Positions 7,587-15,776 of a DNA stretch of 38,113 nucleotides are shown piece by piece. The DNA comes from Trueperaceae bacterium. GTDB lineage: Bacteria; Deinococcota; Deinococci; Deinococcales; Trueperaceae. Positions within the stretch are counted from its first letter, which is position 1; each line of letters begins with the position of its first letter. The stretch is taken from assembly GCA_011390455.1 (NCBI GenBank), contig JAABSI010000017.1, forward strand, positions 5,273-43,385, read 5' to 3'. A model generated the notes under the pieces. It searched no databases. It was not told the DNA's origin and saw only the letters and a list, made by a program, of their open reading frames with translations. Both the position numbers and the translations under genes were made by a program.

Positions 7587-8096
7587 ATGAAGATCCCTCG
7601 TTCGGTCCCGGCCCATTGGGTCGCCTTCGTCGCGTTCGTCGTCGTCGCGCTCGCTTCGACCCTGGGTTCCGCGCAAGGCGACCAACCCCCGACCGCCACG
7701 TCCAGCCTCCAGACCGCCTCCTACCCGCTCTTCGCCGTCGAGGACAGCGGCGTCACCGGGCAACTCCAGGTCGTCGAGCTGGCCGAGGGTGGCACGCAGC
7801 TCATCCTCACCGTGCACGGGATCGTCGCGAGCAGGCCTTACACGTCCGCCGTGTACGTCGGTTCCTGCGGTCCGGACCGGCCCGTGTTCCTCGAACTCGA
7901 GCCGATCGGTCGCGCCAACGACCCGTTCGTCAGCATCACCGAGTCGACGTTGACGTTCGCGGAGGTCACGCAGGGCGACCACTTCGTCTACGTGTTCGAC
8001 GGCGACGCGATCGATCGACCCGACGTGGCGGGCCTCGACGTACCCGCGCTCGCATGCGGCGAGGTCGGCCTCGGCGCGCTCGAAGGGCAACCGTAG
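7587..8096 (+). CDS. Secreted protein of unknown function
   Basis: A 169-residue exported protein with a signal peptide (positively charged start, hydrophobic ~12-25, cleavage near SAQ at 28-30). The mature part is predicted to be mostly beta-strand (QLQVVELAEGGTQLILTVHG, HFVYVFDGD) and contains two cysteines (in VGSCGPD and ALACGEV) that could form a disulfide. The pattern of small beta repeats loosely recalls CHRD or Cu/Zn-SOD-like folds, but the metal-binding histidines are not there, so no function is assigned. AAGGAG precedes the ATG. It is divergent from the cytolysin gene. Confidence 0.75.
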   Translation: MKIPRSVPAHWVAFVAFVVVALASTLGSAQGDQPPTATSSLQTASYPLFAVEDSGVTGQLQVVELAEGGTQLILTVHGIVASRPYTSAVYVGSCGPDRPVFLELEPIGRANDPFVSITESTLTFAEVTQGDHFVYVFDGDAIDRPDVAGLDVPALACGEVGLGALEGQP

Positions 8097-8117
8097 GGCT
8101 TAACCGGCGAGTCGGCC

Positions 8118-8609
8118 TCAGCCAGGCGCCACCAGGTCGGTGTCGGGCACACCGGGATGTGGATGCCCGAGCACGCGCGCCAAGGCAAGCGCCTGACCCT
8201 TGTGGTGGAACTCGTGGGTCATCGGATGGAGGAGCAGCCAGCGGCGGCTGAGCACCTCCTGATGCCCTTCGGAGGACGTCCACGGCAGGGGCGCGTCGAG
8301 GTCTTCGAACGTCGCGAGCGCCTCGTCGACGACGGCATCCACCCTCGCGAACGCCGCGCGCAGCGCGCCCACGCTGCCGCCGGCCATCGTTTCCTCGTCC
8401 GCGCGCCCGAGGCCGACCGAGCCGACCCACCAGAGGTAGCAGTCCGCGACATGGGCATAGATCCGGTCGAGGCTGCCGAAGGCGAAATCGGAGCGGCGTT
8501 GGGTCAGCACGTCGGGCGGGAGCGCGTCGAGCCAATCGAGCACGCCGGCGCGGGTTCGCCGGACGAGGCGGTACGAGGCGGCGAGGTCGTCGGTTACTGC
8601 GTTCGCCAC
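8118..8609 (-). CDS. DinB-family (YfiT-like) putative metal enzyme
   Basis: About 163 residues, four-helix-bundle DinB/YfiT fold. A His in the second helix (HVADCYLWW) and the cluster HPMTHEFHHKGQ late in the protein supply the usual three-histidine metal site of this superfamily, which includes thiol S-transferases and many uncharacterised members. It begins with GTG at 8609, overlapping the end of the upstream epimerase gene by 16 bases, so the two are translationally coupled. The open frame runs far upstream in the same frame as DNA of the epimerase, which is not coding in that frame. The specific reaction is unknown. Confidence 0.8.
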   Translation of the reverse strand: MANAVTDDLAASYRLVRRTRAGVLDWLDALPPDVLTQRRSDFAFGSLDRIYAHVADCYLWWVGSVGLGRADEETMAGGSVGALRAAFARVDAVVDEALATFEDLDAPLPWTSSEGHQEVLSRRWLLLHPMTHEFHHKGQALALARVLGHPHPGVPDTDLVAPG

Positions 8610-9436
8610 GAATGCTGGGCCTTCCAACCGAGCCGCGCCTCGATCTTGCGGCAATCGAAGACGGAGTCGAACGGGCCGTGGTCGGGCGCGAAGTTGGCGC
8701 CGGCGCCGTAGAGCCGTTCGACGGCGTCCTGGATGGGCGTGTCGAGGCAGGTGTCGGCGGCGGCGATCAGGAACACCTCGTGCCCCTCGATCTCGCCCTC
8801 GAGCGCCGCCCGGAAGGCGGAGCCCACGTCGCGCGCGTCGATGTAGCTCCAGAAGTTGACGCCGCCCTCCGGGAAGTTCTCGCGCCGGTAGCGGAGCACG
8901 TCGTAGCCGTCGGGCATGATCACGTTGTTGATGCGGAGGCTGGCGATCGACATCGTGGGGTACTGGCGCACCATCGACTCGGCGATCACCTCGCCCATGT
9001 ACTTGCTCAGCGCGTAGGCGTTCGGCGAGGCCACGCGGTCGGTCTCGTCGAACGGGAGCTTCGGCGGCAGCTCGTCCGTCGTGAGCCAACCGGTCGCCAT
9101 CTCGCTGCTCGCGTACACCAGGCGCCGCACCCCGAGGTCGCCGGCCGCCTGCATCACGTGGTTGGTGGAGAGGACGTTGTTGGCGAACGTCTGGTTGCGC
9201 GGGAACCCGTGCGGCGACGGGTTCGCCGCCAGGTGGCACACGCCCTCGGGCCGAACCTGGGCGAGCACGTCGTAGACCTCGCCGCCGTCGGTGAGGTCGA
9301 GCTGCAGGTAGTCGCCCGGCAAGCCCGCCGGCGGCCGCACCGCGTCCAGGTTGACCACCTCGTGGCCTGCCGAGGCCAGTTCCCGCACCGTGTAGCTGCC
9401 GGCGCGGCCGCTTCCGCCCGTGACGATGACGCGCAT
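8594..9436 (-). CDS. NAD-dependent epimerase/dehydratase family protein
   Basis: A 280-residue extended short-chain dehydrogenase. The nucleotide-binding TGGSGRAG is at the N-terminus, VYASSEMATG supplies the catalytic Ser region, and NAYALSKYMGE holds the Tyr-x3-Lys pair. The rest fits nucleotide-sugar epimerases and dehydratases such as the GalE/UDP-glucuronate group; the substrate cannot be told. The ribosome site AAGGAGG decides the start: the first ATG (9442) is only one base away, whereas the ATG at 9436 has a 7-base spacing and begins the canonical beta-strand MRVIVTGG. The DinB-like gene follows with overlap. Confidence 0.85.
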   Translation of the reverse strand: MRVIVTGGSGRAGSYTVRELASAGHEVVNLDAVRPPAGLPGDYLQLDLTDGGEVYDVLAQVRPEGVCHLAANPSPHGFPRNQTFANNVLSTNHVMQAAGDLGVRRLVYASSEMATGWLTTDELPPKLPFDETDRVASPNAYALSKYMGEVIAESMVRQYPTMSIASLRINNVIMPDGYDVLRYRRENFPEGGVNFWSYIDARDVGSAFRAALEGEIEGHEVFLIAAADTCLDTPIQDAVERLYGAGANFAPDHGPFDSVFDCRKIEARLGWKAQHSWRTQ

Positions 9437-9593
9437 GCGCATACCTCCTTCTCGACCCGCCCGTCGGGACGACGCGCACCATCGGCGTGCTCCGCGCGGG
9501 GCCAGGGTGCTCCAGGATAGGCCGGCGTCGGTGGGACGCGCGGCTCGGCGTTCGGTGCCCAGCTTCCCGGCACGCGTCAGAAGGCGTGCGACG

Positions 9594-10601
9594 ATGGCCG
9601 CCATGAGCCTCGAGACGACCGCCCCCGCCGCGTCGGTGAACCCGGCCCACGTGGTGCCGCTGGTCACCGGCTCGATCCTCCAGGCGACCGCCGACGTTCG
9701 CTTCGACGGCTACGGCCACGGCTGGATCGCGCCGACCTCGCAGGCACCTACGACGCTCGCGCCGCTGAACGACGAAGAGCGCCTGGCAGAAGGGCTGCGC
9801 GGGTTCGCCCGCGCCGCCGCCCCGCGCCGCGCGGCGCTGCTCGATGCCCAACCGCAGGGCTGCGGCCGGGACGCGACCGCCCTCGCCCGCCTGTCGAAGA
9901 AGAGCGGCGTGGCCATCGCGGCCGTGACCGGCTTCCACACGGCCGCCCACTACCCGACCGGACGGCGCCCGTGGATCACGGCCGACGCCGCGCTCGCGAC
10001 GTTCCAGCGCGAGCTCGACGGGGGCATGCGCGAGCAGCCGCTGGCGCGGCCCGCGGCCGTGGCGGCCGCCCTGGGCGCCGAAGCGCCCGACGACGACCCC
10101 TGCTGGGAGGCCGCGGTCGAGGCGTGCCGCCGGTCGGGCGCGCTCTTGCTGGTGCGCTTGGAAGCGGGTGCCGACCTCGCTGCGCTCATGCGGTACCTGG
10201 GCGCGCGCGGCGTGCCCGGCGCGCGCACCTACGTCTGCCGCATGGAGACGCAACCGGACGACGGCCTGCACCGGGAGCTCGCCGACACCGGCGCGCTCCT
10301 CGGTTACGGCGCGCGCGCCTTCGTCGACGACGGCGCCCGGGGCGCGGTGGCGGCGCTGGAGCAGCGGCTGGACGACGGCCACGAAGGCCGGGTGGCGATC
10401 GGGCTCGAGCTCGCTCGGCCCGGTGCGTGGGCGTCGGAAACGACGGGGGATGGCGACGGCGCGGGACCGGGCGCGCTGATCGCGAGCGTCGAGCAGCGGC
10501 TGCGCGAACTGGGCGCCTCCGACGGCGACGTCGACGGGCTGCTGGGCAAGAACCTGTTGGCGCGGGCGGCGCGGTCCGAGACGCCGGGCGTCGTCGGCTG
10601 A
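9594..10601 (+). CDS. Phosphotriesterase-family protein with lost metal ligands
   Basis: A 335-residue TIM-barrel protein clearly related to the phosphotriesterase (PTE) family: QPQGCGRDATALARLSKKSG (86-105) and AIAAVTGFHTAAHYP (107-121) match its conserved strands. The ligands of the binuclear metal centre are absent. The N-terminal HxH motif is replaced by GHGW (41-44), the Thr-His-Thr strand by VRL (187-189), the GHxDD strand by CRMETQ (215-220), and the final Asp strand reads GLELARPG (270-277). It therefore probably does not hydrolyse phosphotriesters or lactones and may be a binding or regulatory paralogue. AGAAGG lies before the ATG at 9594; ATG 9603 is an alternative. It is divergent from the epimerase gene. 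Confidence 0.75.
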   Translation: MAAMSLETTAPAASVNPAHVVPLVTGSILQATADVRFDGYGHGWIAPTSQAPTTLAPLNDEERLAEGLRGFARAAAPRRAALLDAQPQGCGRDATALARLSKKSGVAIAAVTGFHTAAHYPTGRRPWITADAALATFQRELDGGMREQPLARPAAVAAALGAEAPDDDPCWEAAVEACRRSGALLLVRLEAGADLAALMRYLGARGVPGARTYVCRMETQPDDGLHRELADTGALLGYGARAFVDDGARGAVAALEQRLDDGHEGRVAIGLELARPGAWASETTGDGDGAGPGALIASVEQRLRELGASDGDVDGLLGKNLLARAARSETPGVVG

Positions 10602-10621
10602 TGGGCCGCGGCACGTTCGAA

Positions 10622-10702
10622 CCCCGCCACGGAGGACCGAAGCGGGGCTCGTAGACCGCGCGCGCGGCAACGTGGCGCGCAACAGGTGCGCCGTTACGGC
10701 GC
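10622..10702. other. Short inverted repeats between convergent genes
   Basis: Two weak stem-loops lie between the ends of the PTE-like and NTF2-like genes: CCCCGC (10622-10627) / GCGGGG (10642-10647), and GCGCCG (10688-10693) / CGGCGC (10697-10702), the latter wrapped around the TAA stop of the minus-strand gene. They may serve as bidirectional terminators; neither has a T-run. Confidence 0.3.
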
Positions 10703-11158
10703 GTCTGCTTCAGGCTCGGGCATCAGCATGTTGATGAGGTGGCGATGCATCTTCCACTCGCCGTCGACGAGCTTGTCGATCGTCATGAAACTACCTTGGA
10801 TGAAGACCGTGCCGTCGGGCGCCGAGTGCACGTAGGTCCCCATGCCGTAGGCCATGTCGCCGAAGATCTCGACCTCGTCGGTGTTCACGACGATGGTGCC
10901 CTGGTCCATCGGCTCCGGGAGCGGCTCGGCGATGCCCTCGTAGATCGCTTGACGACCCACGTCGGCGCGGCCGTCGAAGTTCACGACGATCGCGTCCTCG
11001 GTGTAGAGATCGGCGACCCCTTGGAAATCGTCCGCGTTGTAGAGCTCAGCCCAGCGGTTGCCCAGTTCGCGCAGGGCGTCGCCGGCGTCCCCTTGAGCGA
11101 CGGCGAGCGTGGCGATGAGAAGCGCGGACACGATCAGACGAACGAACCGGAGGTGCAT
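10694..11158 (-). CDS. Secreted SnoaL/DUF4440-like (NTF2 fold) protein
   Basis: A 154-residue exported protein with a signal peptide (hydrophobic core ~7-20, cleavage near VAQ). The mature part is an NTF2-like cone: helix LRELGNRWAELYNADDFQGV, strand YTEDAIVVNFDGRADVG, and late strands YGMGTYVHSAPDGTVFIQG and WKMHRHLINM. This is the SnoaL-like/DUF4440 pattern, seen in ketosteroid-isomerase-like enzymes and in many non-catalytic binding proteins. AGGAGGAGCC precedes the ATG at 11158; the upstream part of the open frame is not protein-like. The ligand is unknown. It stands alone between convergent and divergent neighbours. Confidence 0.8.
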   Translation of the reverse strand: MHLRFVRLIVSALLIATLAVAQGDAGDALRELGNRWAELYNADDFQGVADLYTEDAIVVNFDGRADVGRQAIYEGIAEPLPEPMDQGTIVVNTDEVEIFGDMAYGMGTYVHSAPDGTVFIQGSFMTIDKLVDGEWKMHRHLINMLMPEPEADAP

Positions 11159-11676
11159 GGCTCCTCCTGAGTCATGGGCCGCGAGCGGCACGTTCCGCTC
11201 GTCGGCCAAGCCGCAGCTTCCACGCTGGGCCCGACCGCGCTCCGACCGAGGGCGCGGTCAGTCGCTGCCACCCGGCGTACGTAGGTCGAACACCGAAAGT
11301 ATAGGAAGCCGCCCCGGAAGCCCGCGCTCATCGCTCACCGTGCGCACCGGGGGCACGCCCATGTCGGTTCGGTCGCCAACGACGCCTCCACGGATCCGGT
11401 ACGCCGCATCGGGAGCATGGAGGTAGGAGAGTCATCGTGGTGGTGACGCTGTCGCGCGTGCGCTCGGTGGCCGCGGTCCATCCAGACCGGCCGTGGCCGA
11501 CCGACCTGTCGCCTGCGGCCATCGGACTGGGCGCGGACGCACCCGGTCCTGGAACCACGTCGCGCCGTGAAGGGGGTGGAGCCTGAACGTCGCGGAGACG
11601 ACCTGAGGCACCATCGGCATCGGGGGCCGGCTGCACCCGAAGCGATCTCCCGACTGCACGCCCCGAGGAGGACGAC
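11159..11676. other. Intergenic region without recognised gene
   Basis: A 518-base gap between two divergent genes. No credible coding frame was seen. The only AT-rich hexamer that stands out is TATACT on the minus strand (11303-11298), a possible -10 for the NTF2-like gene with a ~130-base leader, but its -35 is poor. A strong ribosome site, GAGGAGG, ends the region just before the ATG at 11677. The length leaves room for regulatory RNA, but none is identifiable. Confidence 0.4.
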
Positions 11677-13044
11677 ATGACCCTCCGAACCAGCCTCCGT
11701 CCGCTGGCGGCGATCCTCGCCGCCACCCTCCTGGCGTTCGCCTGGTCGTCCGGGCTCGAGACGATCGAGCTCGACGGCCACCGCGCCAGCTTCGACCCCG
11801 ACCAGGAGTTCCAAGTCCTCGAGGGCACCCTCGATTGCACGCCCTTGGGCGGGCCCGCCGCCGTCCCTGTCACCGAGACCGCCGGCCGCCTCGGCGAGGC
11901 CGACTACCTGATCTACCAGCCCGCCGATTGGAACGGCGACTTGGTGCTCTGGGCACACGGGATGTTCCACTCCTTCGTCCCCGGCGGCACGTTCTGGTTT
12001 CCGCTACCTCTCGGCTTCGAGGCAGAAGCAGAAGAGCTGGACATCGCGCAGATTCGCAACCAGGTCGTGTGCCGAGGATTCGCCTTCGCGGCCAGCGCCT
12101 TCGAGCACCACGGCCTCGCCGTCGCCGAGGGCATGCGCGACACGCACCTGCTCAACGCCATCGCTCCCCACCACCTGGGTACCGCGCCCACCGCGACGTA
12201 CGTCACCGGGTACTCGATGGGCGGCCTCATCGCCGTCGCCCTGGCCGAGCAGTTCCCCCACCGGTATGCAGGCGCCATGTCCACGTGCGGCGCGCTCGGC
12301 GGCACGGACCAGGTTGGAGATCGCGTGTTCGACTTGTGGGTGCTGGTCGACGCCTTCTTCCCCGGCCTGCTCACGTCGCCTCCGGGAACCGGCCGCTCCC
12401 TGACACCACAGGAGTTCGACACGATTGCGCAAGAACTGGTCGCCCTCGTCCAGGTCGACCCCACCGGGTTGCAGCGGATGGCGAGCCTTCGCTTCCCCGG
12501 GAGCGAACACCTCGACCCTGCGGGCAACGGCATCCCGCTCCTGACGGCGAACCCGGCGGCAGCCGACCCGACCGAGGCGTTCCGTTCGCTCGTCAACTCG
12601 CTCTTGGGGCCGGCAGGGATGGCCCTCCTCAACTTCGACGACTACCGAACGCGCGGCGGGGGCTTGGCGTTCGACAACCAACACGTCACGTACACCGGAC
12701 CGGACTGGACCTCGGAGGAAGAGGCGGAGTTGAACGCACGGGTGACGCGGCTCTCGGCCGACCCGTGGGCTGAACGCTACTGGACCTTCCACTACGAACC
12801 CAGTGGCGAACTCGAGATCCCGCTGGTCAGCGTCGTAGCCAGTCACGATCCGATCGCACCGATGGTCCACGAGTGGTCGTACGCGCAGAACGTCGCGCGC
12901 ACCGGATCGAGTGACCGGTACGGCACCTGGGTCATCCCCCGCTACGGGCACTACGTCACCGCCCAGGAGTACGCCACCGCCCTCCTCGCCCTCGTGGACT
13001 GGGCCGAGACGGGCGTGCGGCCGACCTGGCCCACGGCGCCGTGA
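11677..13044 (+). CDS. Secreted alpha/beta hydrolase
   Basis: A 455-residue exported hydrolase with a signal peptide over the first ~25 residues. Catalytic elements are HGMFHSFVPGG (94-104, oxyanion region), nucleophile Ser180 in TGYSMGGL, the acid in SHDPIAP and the base in RYGHYV near the C-terminus. Two early cysteines (C54, C132) and one after the elbow could make disulfides. The architecture is that of extracytoplasmic lipase/esterase or tannase-like proteins; the substrate is not evident. GAGGAGG stands 6 bases before the ATG. It is the only gene of its transcription unit and is convergent with the flavin reductase gene. Confidence 0.85.
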   Translation: MTLRTSLRPLAAILAATLLAFAWSSGLETIELDGHRASFDPDQEFQVLEGTLDCTPLGGPAAVPVTETAGRLGEADYLIYQPADWNGDLVLWAHGMFHSFVPGGTFWFPLPLGFEAEAEELDIAQIRNQVVCRGFAFAASAFEHHGLAVAEGMRDTHLLNAIAPHHLGTAPTATYVTGYSMGGLIAVALAEQFPHRYAGAMSTCGALGGTDQVGDRVFDLWVLVDAFFPGLLTSPPGTGRSLTPQEFDTIAQELVALVQVDPTGLQRMASLRFPGSEHLDPAGNGIPLLTANPAAADPTEAFRSLVNSLLGPAGMALLNFDDYRTRGGGLAFDNQHVTYTGPDWTSEEEAELNARVTRLSADPWAERYWTFHYEPSGELEIPLVSVVASHDPIAPMVHEWSYAQNVARTGSSDRYGTWVIPRYGHYVTAQEYATALLALVDWAETGVRPTWPTAP

Positions 13045-13064
13045 GTCCGCCGGCACCTCGAACG

Positions 13065-13096
13065 AGCCGGGACCCGGCACTCGCGGGGACCCGGCT
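13065..13096. terminator. Inverted repeat between convergent genes
   Basis: AGCCGGG (13065-13071) / CCCGGCT (13090-13096), a 7-bp stem with an 18-nt loop, lying between the convergent hydrolase and flavin-reductase genes. Possibly a bidirectional terminator; it lacks a T-run. Confidence 0.35.
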
Positions 13097-13172
13097 TCTC
13101 GGCCGGCCGGAGATCTGTCCTCGAGGGACCGCGGCCAGGCCCGGCTCGGTCGCCGAAGCGACCGACGACCCC

Positions 13173-13706
13173 TTACCCCCGCACCACCCCGAAGCAGAAG
13201 CGGGCGTCCTGCAGGATCATCTCGTACCCGGCCGACTCGTCGACCACGCAGAGCAGCGGACCCGGCTCGTCTTGCGCCGACGCCGCGACGACCTCGCCCA
13301 CGAAGATCGAGTGGTCGCCGGTGGCGAAGCGGTCGACCACCCGGCACTCGAGGTTCACCTCGGCCTCGGCGATCCTGGGCGCCGCCACCCGCTGCCCGGG
13401 TACCGCCGTCACGCCGGCCTCGGCGAACTTGTCGACGTCGCGACCGCTCTGGGTGCCGCAGTAGTGCGTCGCCCGAGCCAGGTCGCGGCCCGGGTACGCC
13501 AGCACGAACGCCCCGGAGCCTTCGATCAGCCCGTGGGTGAAGCGCGATGGCGCCACGCTGACGGCCATCATCGGTGGGGTGGCCGAGGTCCGCATGGTCC
13601 AACCCACCGGGCAGATGCTTCGCTGCCCCTCGTGCTCGGCGACCGCCCAGGCGATCACCTCGGGCCGCAGGAACCGCCAGACCGACGAGACGTCGTGGTC
13701 CTTCAT
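13173..13706 (-). CDS. Flavin reductase-like (FMN-binding split barrel) protein
   Basis: A 177-residue member of the flavin reductase-like domain family, which uses NAD(P)H to reduce flavin, often for a partner monooxygenase. Recognisable parts are WTMRTSATPPMMAVSV (substrate/FMN strand), SGAFVLAYPGRDLA, and NLECRVVDRFATGDHSIFVG, the typical 'E-C-x-V-x6-GDH-x-I-x-x-G' signature. The ATG at 13706 follows GAAGGAGG; the longer frame to 13754 lacks one. No monooxygenase is adjacent, so its partner, if any, lies elsewhere. Confidence 0.85.
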   Translation of the reverse strand: MKDHDVSSVWRFLRPEVIAWAVAEHEGQRSICPVGWTMRTSATPPMMAVSVAPSRFTHGLIEGSGAFVLAYPGRDLARATHYCGTQSGRDVDKFAEAGVTAVPGQRVAAPRIAEAEVNLECRVVDRFATGDHSIFVGEVVAASAQDEPGPLLCVVDESAGYEMILQDARFCFGVVRG

Positions 13707-13852
13707 GGTCCGTACCTCCTTCGCACGCCCCACGGTAGAGCATCCGGCCCGCACCGGTGCGCCACCGACCCGCGTCGGAGCAGCCTCGAAGGCACCGCTG
13801 CCGGAGCCGTGGCCGGTCCATCACCCGTACCTGGGGCCAAGGGCGGTTGCTG

Positions 13853-14074
13853 CTAACCCTCCCGGAAGGCGCCCATCTGGCCACGGGCCATGGCGAGCGC
13901 ATGCCCGAGTTTCTCCACGAGTTCGTCCGCCTCGGCGTCCGCCATCGAGAACGGCGGCCCGACGAGCAGGTGGTCGCCGCGCGCACCGTCGTGGGCGCCC
14001 GTGCCCGGGTAGGCGGTATCGATCAGGTCCTTGAGGGCGATGGCCGTGGCCGCGATCGATCGAACCGCCGACAC
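13853..14074 (-). pseudogene. C-terminal remnant of a class III aminotransferase
   Basis: Encodes only the tail of a class III PLP aminotransferase: YPGTGAHDGARGDHLLVGPP and FSMADAEADELVEKLGHAL match the usual end of such enzymes. Everything upstream, including the PLP lysine region, is missing. The frame enters unrelated sequence before ~14012 and stops being open near the divergent PucR gene. It belongs to a different subgroup from the intact aminotransferase at 15777, so it is a relic of another enzyme and not a duplication of that gene. A former regulator-enzyme pair was probably broken here by deletion. Confidence 0.65.
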
Positions 14075-14094
14075 CCCCGAACTATCATGGCCGC

Positions 14095-15648
14095 ATGCGC
14101 TTCCGCGACGTCCTCGCGCTCCCCTGCCTGGGCAACGCCCGGGTCGTTGCAGGGCACGCCCACTTGGACCGGGACGTCCACTGGGTGCACGTGCTCGACA
14201 ACCCCGACGCCGTCGCCTGGGCCCGCCCAGGCCAGTTCATGCTGACGACCGGGTACGCCTGGCCGCGTGAGGCGCGAGGGCTGCGGGACCTGTTCCGCGA
14301 TCTGGCCGCGGCTGGCGTAGCCGGCGTCGGGCTGGCCGTCCCACAGTTCTTCGAGACGTTCCCGGACGAGGTGCGCGAGGATGCGCCGGCGCACGGCTTG
14401 GTCCTGCTCGAAGTGCCGTGGGAGGTGCCGTTCGCTCAGGTCACCGAGGAGGTGCACACCGCGCTCCTGGGGGAGCAGACGCGCGTGATCGAGCGCAGCG
14501 AAGCGATCCACCGCGCGCTCACGCGAGCCGCGGCCAGCGGGGCGAGCCTCGAGGTGCTCGCGCGCACGCTCGCGGCCGAGACCGGGCACGACGTCGCCAT
14601 CGTCGCCGCCAACGGCGACCCGTTGGCGGCCACCGTCGGGGCCGAAGCCGTGGCCGCCATCGCGTCGGAAGCGACGCGAGCGGCAACCTCGAACACCACC
14701 GCCGAGCGACGCAGCGTCCCGACCGAGGCCGCACCGGCCGGATGGGCGGTGCGCGCCGCCGTACTGGTCCAGACGGAGACGGTGGCGACGGTGTGGCTGC
14801 TCGGCCGCCAGGGCGAGCCCGGGCCACTGGAGCGACGCGCCGTGGAGCACGCCGCGTTGGTCACGGCCTTGCGGCTCGCCCATCAGCGCGAGCTCGGCAC
14901 GATCGAATCGCGGTTGCGCCGCAGCTTCGTGGACGACCTGATCGAAGGGCGGCTCGACGCCGTCGGGCTCGTCGCCGAGCGCGCCCATGCGGCCGGCTTC
15001 TCGGCCCGCGAGCCCCACCAGGTGGCCATCGTCGAGCTGGGGCTCGACGTCCCGCTCGCCCACGAGGACTTCGCGCGGCGCGAAGCGGCGCTCGAGCGGG
15101 TGCGCGACACGCTGCTGCGTTCCGGGGCGTCGGACTTGCTCACGACCAGTTCCAACCGCCTCATCGTGCTCCTGCCTCGAACGGTGCCGATCGAGCACGT
15201 GTGGACCGCCCTGAACGATGCCCAGGCGCGAATGGCGGTGGCCCGACCGTACGTCGGGCTCGACGGCGTGCGCCGCGGTTTCGCCGAGGCGCGCGCGAGC
15301 CTGCCGCACGTGGCACCGGGCTCCTGGGCGTGCTTCGACGACCTGGTGCTTCCCCGTGCCGTGCAGGGCGATCGCGAGGCTCAACGCGATCTGGTCGAGG
15401 GCTTCGAGGCGCCGCTGCGCGCCGGGCGCGGCGGCCAGCTCTGGACCGAGACCCTGTTCGCGCTCGCGAGCCACGAGTTCGTGCTGAACGCGACGGCGGA
15501 AGCGCTCGGCATCCACATCTCCACGCTGCGCCACCGCCTCGAGCGGATCGAAGACCGGCTCGGTCTCGACCTGCACGATCCGGACGTGCGCTTGCGCCTG
15601 CGCGTGGCGGGGTACGTACGGGGGCTCGGCAGCCGACTTCCTACCTGA
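14095..15648 (+). CDS. PucR-family transcriptional regulator
   Basis: A 517-residue regulator. The N-terminus (RFRDVLALPCLGNARVVAG, then VHVLDNPDAVAWARPGQFML) is the PucR sensor domain; the middle ~150-280 is GAF-like; ~290-400 is the degenerate GGDEF-like region of CdaR/PucR regulators. The C-terminus is the PucR-type helix-turn-helix (ATAEALGIHISTLRHRLERI, then EDRLGLDL). Relatives control purine, allantoin, proline, GABA or other nitrogen-compound catabolism. It directly precedes an operon containing an aminotransferase, amidohydrolase and transporter, with an AT-rich dyad operator starting at its stop codon. It therefore most likely activates that operon in response to its substrate. Confidence 0.9.
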   Translation: MRFRDVLALPCLGNARVVAGHAHLDRDVHWVHVLDNPDAVAWARPGQFMLTTGYAWPREARGLRDLFRDLAAAGVAGVGLAVPQFFETFPDEVREDAPAHGLVLLEVPWEVPFAQVTEEVHTALLGEQTRVIERSEAIHRALTRAAASGASLEVLARTLAAETGHDVAIVAANGDPLAATVGAEAVAAIASEATRAATSNTTAERRSVPTEAAPAGWAVRAAVLVQTETVATVWLLGRQGEPGPLERRAVEHAALVTALRLAHQRELGTIESRLRRSFVDDLIEGRLDAVGLVAERAHAAGFSAREPHQVAIVELGLDVPLAHEDFARREAALERVRDTLLRSGASDLLTTSSNRLIVLLPRTVPIEHVWTALNDAQARMAVARPYVGLDGVRRGFAEARASLPHVAPGSWACFDDLVLPRAVQGDREAQRDLVEGFEAPLRAGRGGQLWTETLFALASHEFVLNATAEALGIHISTLRHRLERIEDRLGLDLHDPDVRLRLRVAGYVRGLGSRLPT

Positions 15649-15680
15649 AGTAGGACGGAAGATGATCTTTTCCTACTTCA
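15639..15680 (+). promoter_or_regulatory. AT-rich dyad operator before the aminotransferase operon
   Basis: Perfect 10-bp inverted repeat TGAAGTAGGA (15646-15655) / TCCTACTTCA (15671-15680), nearly concentric with an inner dyad AAGAT-G-ATCTT (15659-15669). A third half-site TCCTAC lies at 15639-15644, so the half-site occurs three times. The AT content is unusual for this DNA. It sits between the PucR-type gene and the operon, and is probably the regulator's binding site; a terminator is less likely as no T-run follows. Confidence 0.55.
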
Positions 15681-15776
15681 TCGTCCTTACGCCGCGACCG
15701 CACGTCGGGTAACCTCTCGCCATTCTTTCCAAGCGACCCGAGGCGCGCGGCTCGGGCGTCCAGATCCGGAGGTTCG

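Noticed and set aside
10611..10632. tRNA-like T-loop (GTTCGAACC)
   Set aside because: Only the T-loop motif is present; no acceptor stem, anticodon arm or D-arm can be paired around it.
15646..15680. Rho-independent terminator of the pucR-like gene
   Set aside because: The stem is AT-rich, overlaps the stop codon and is not followed by a T-run; nested half-sites suit an operator better.
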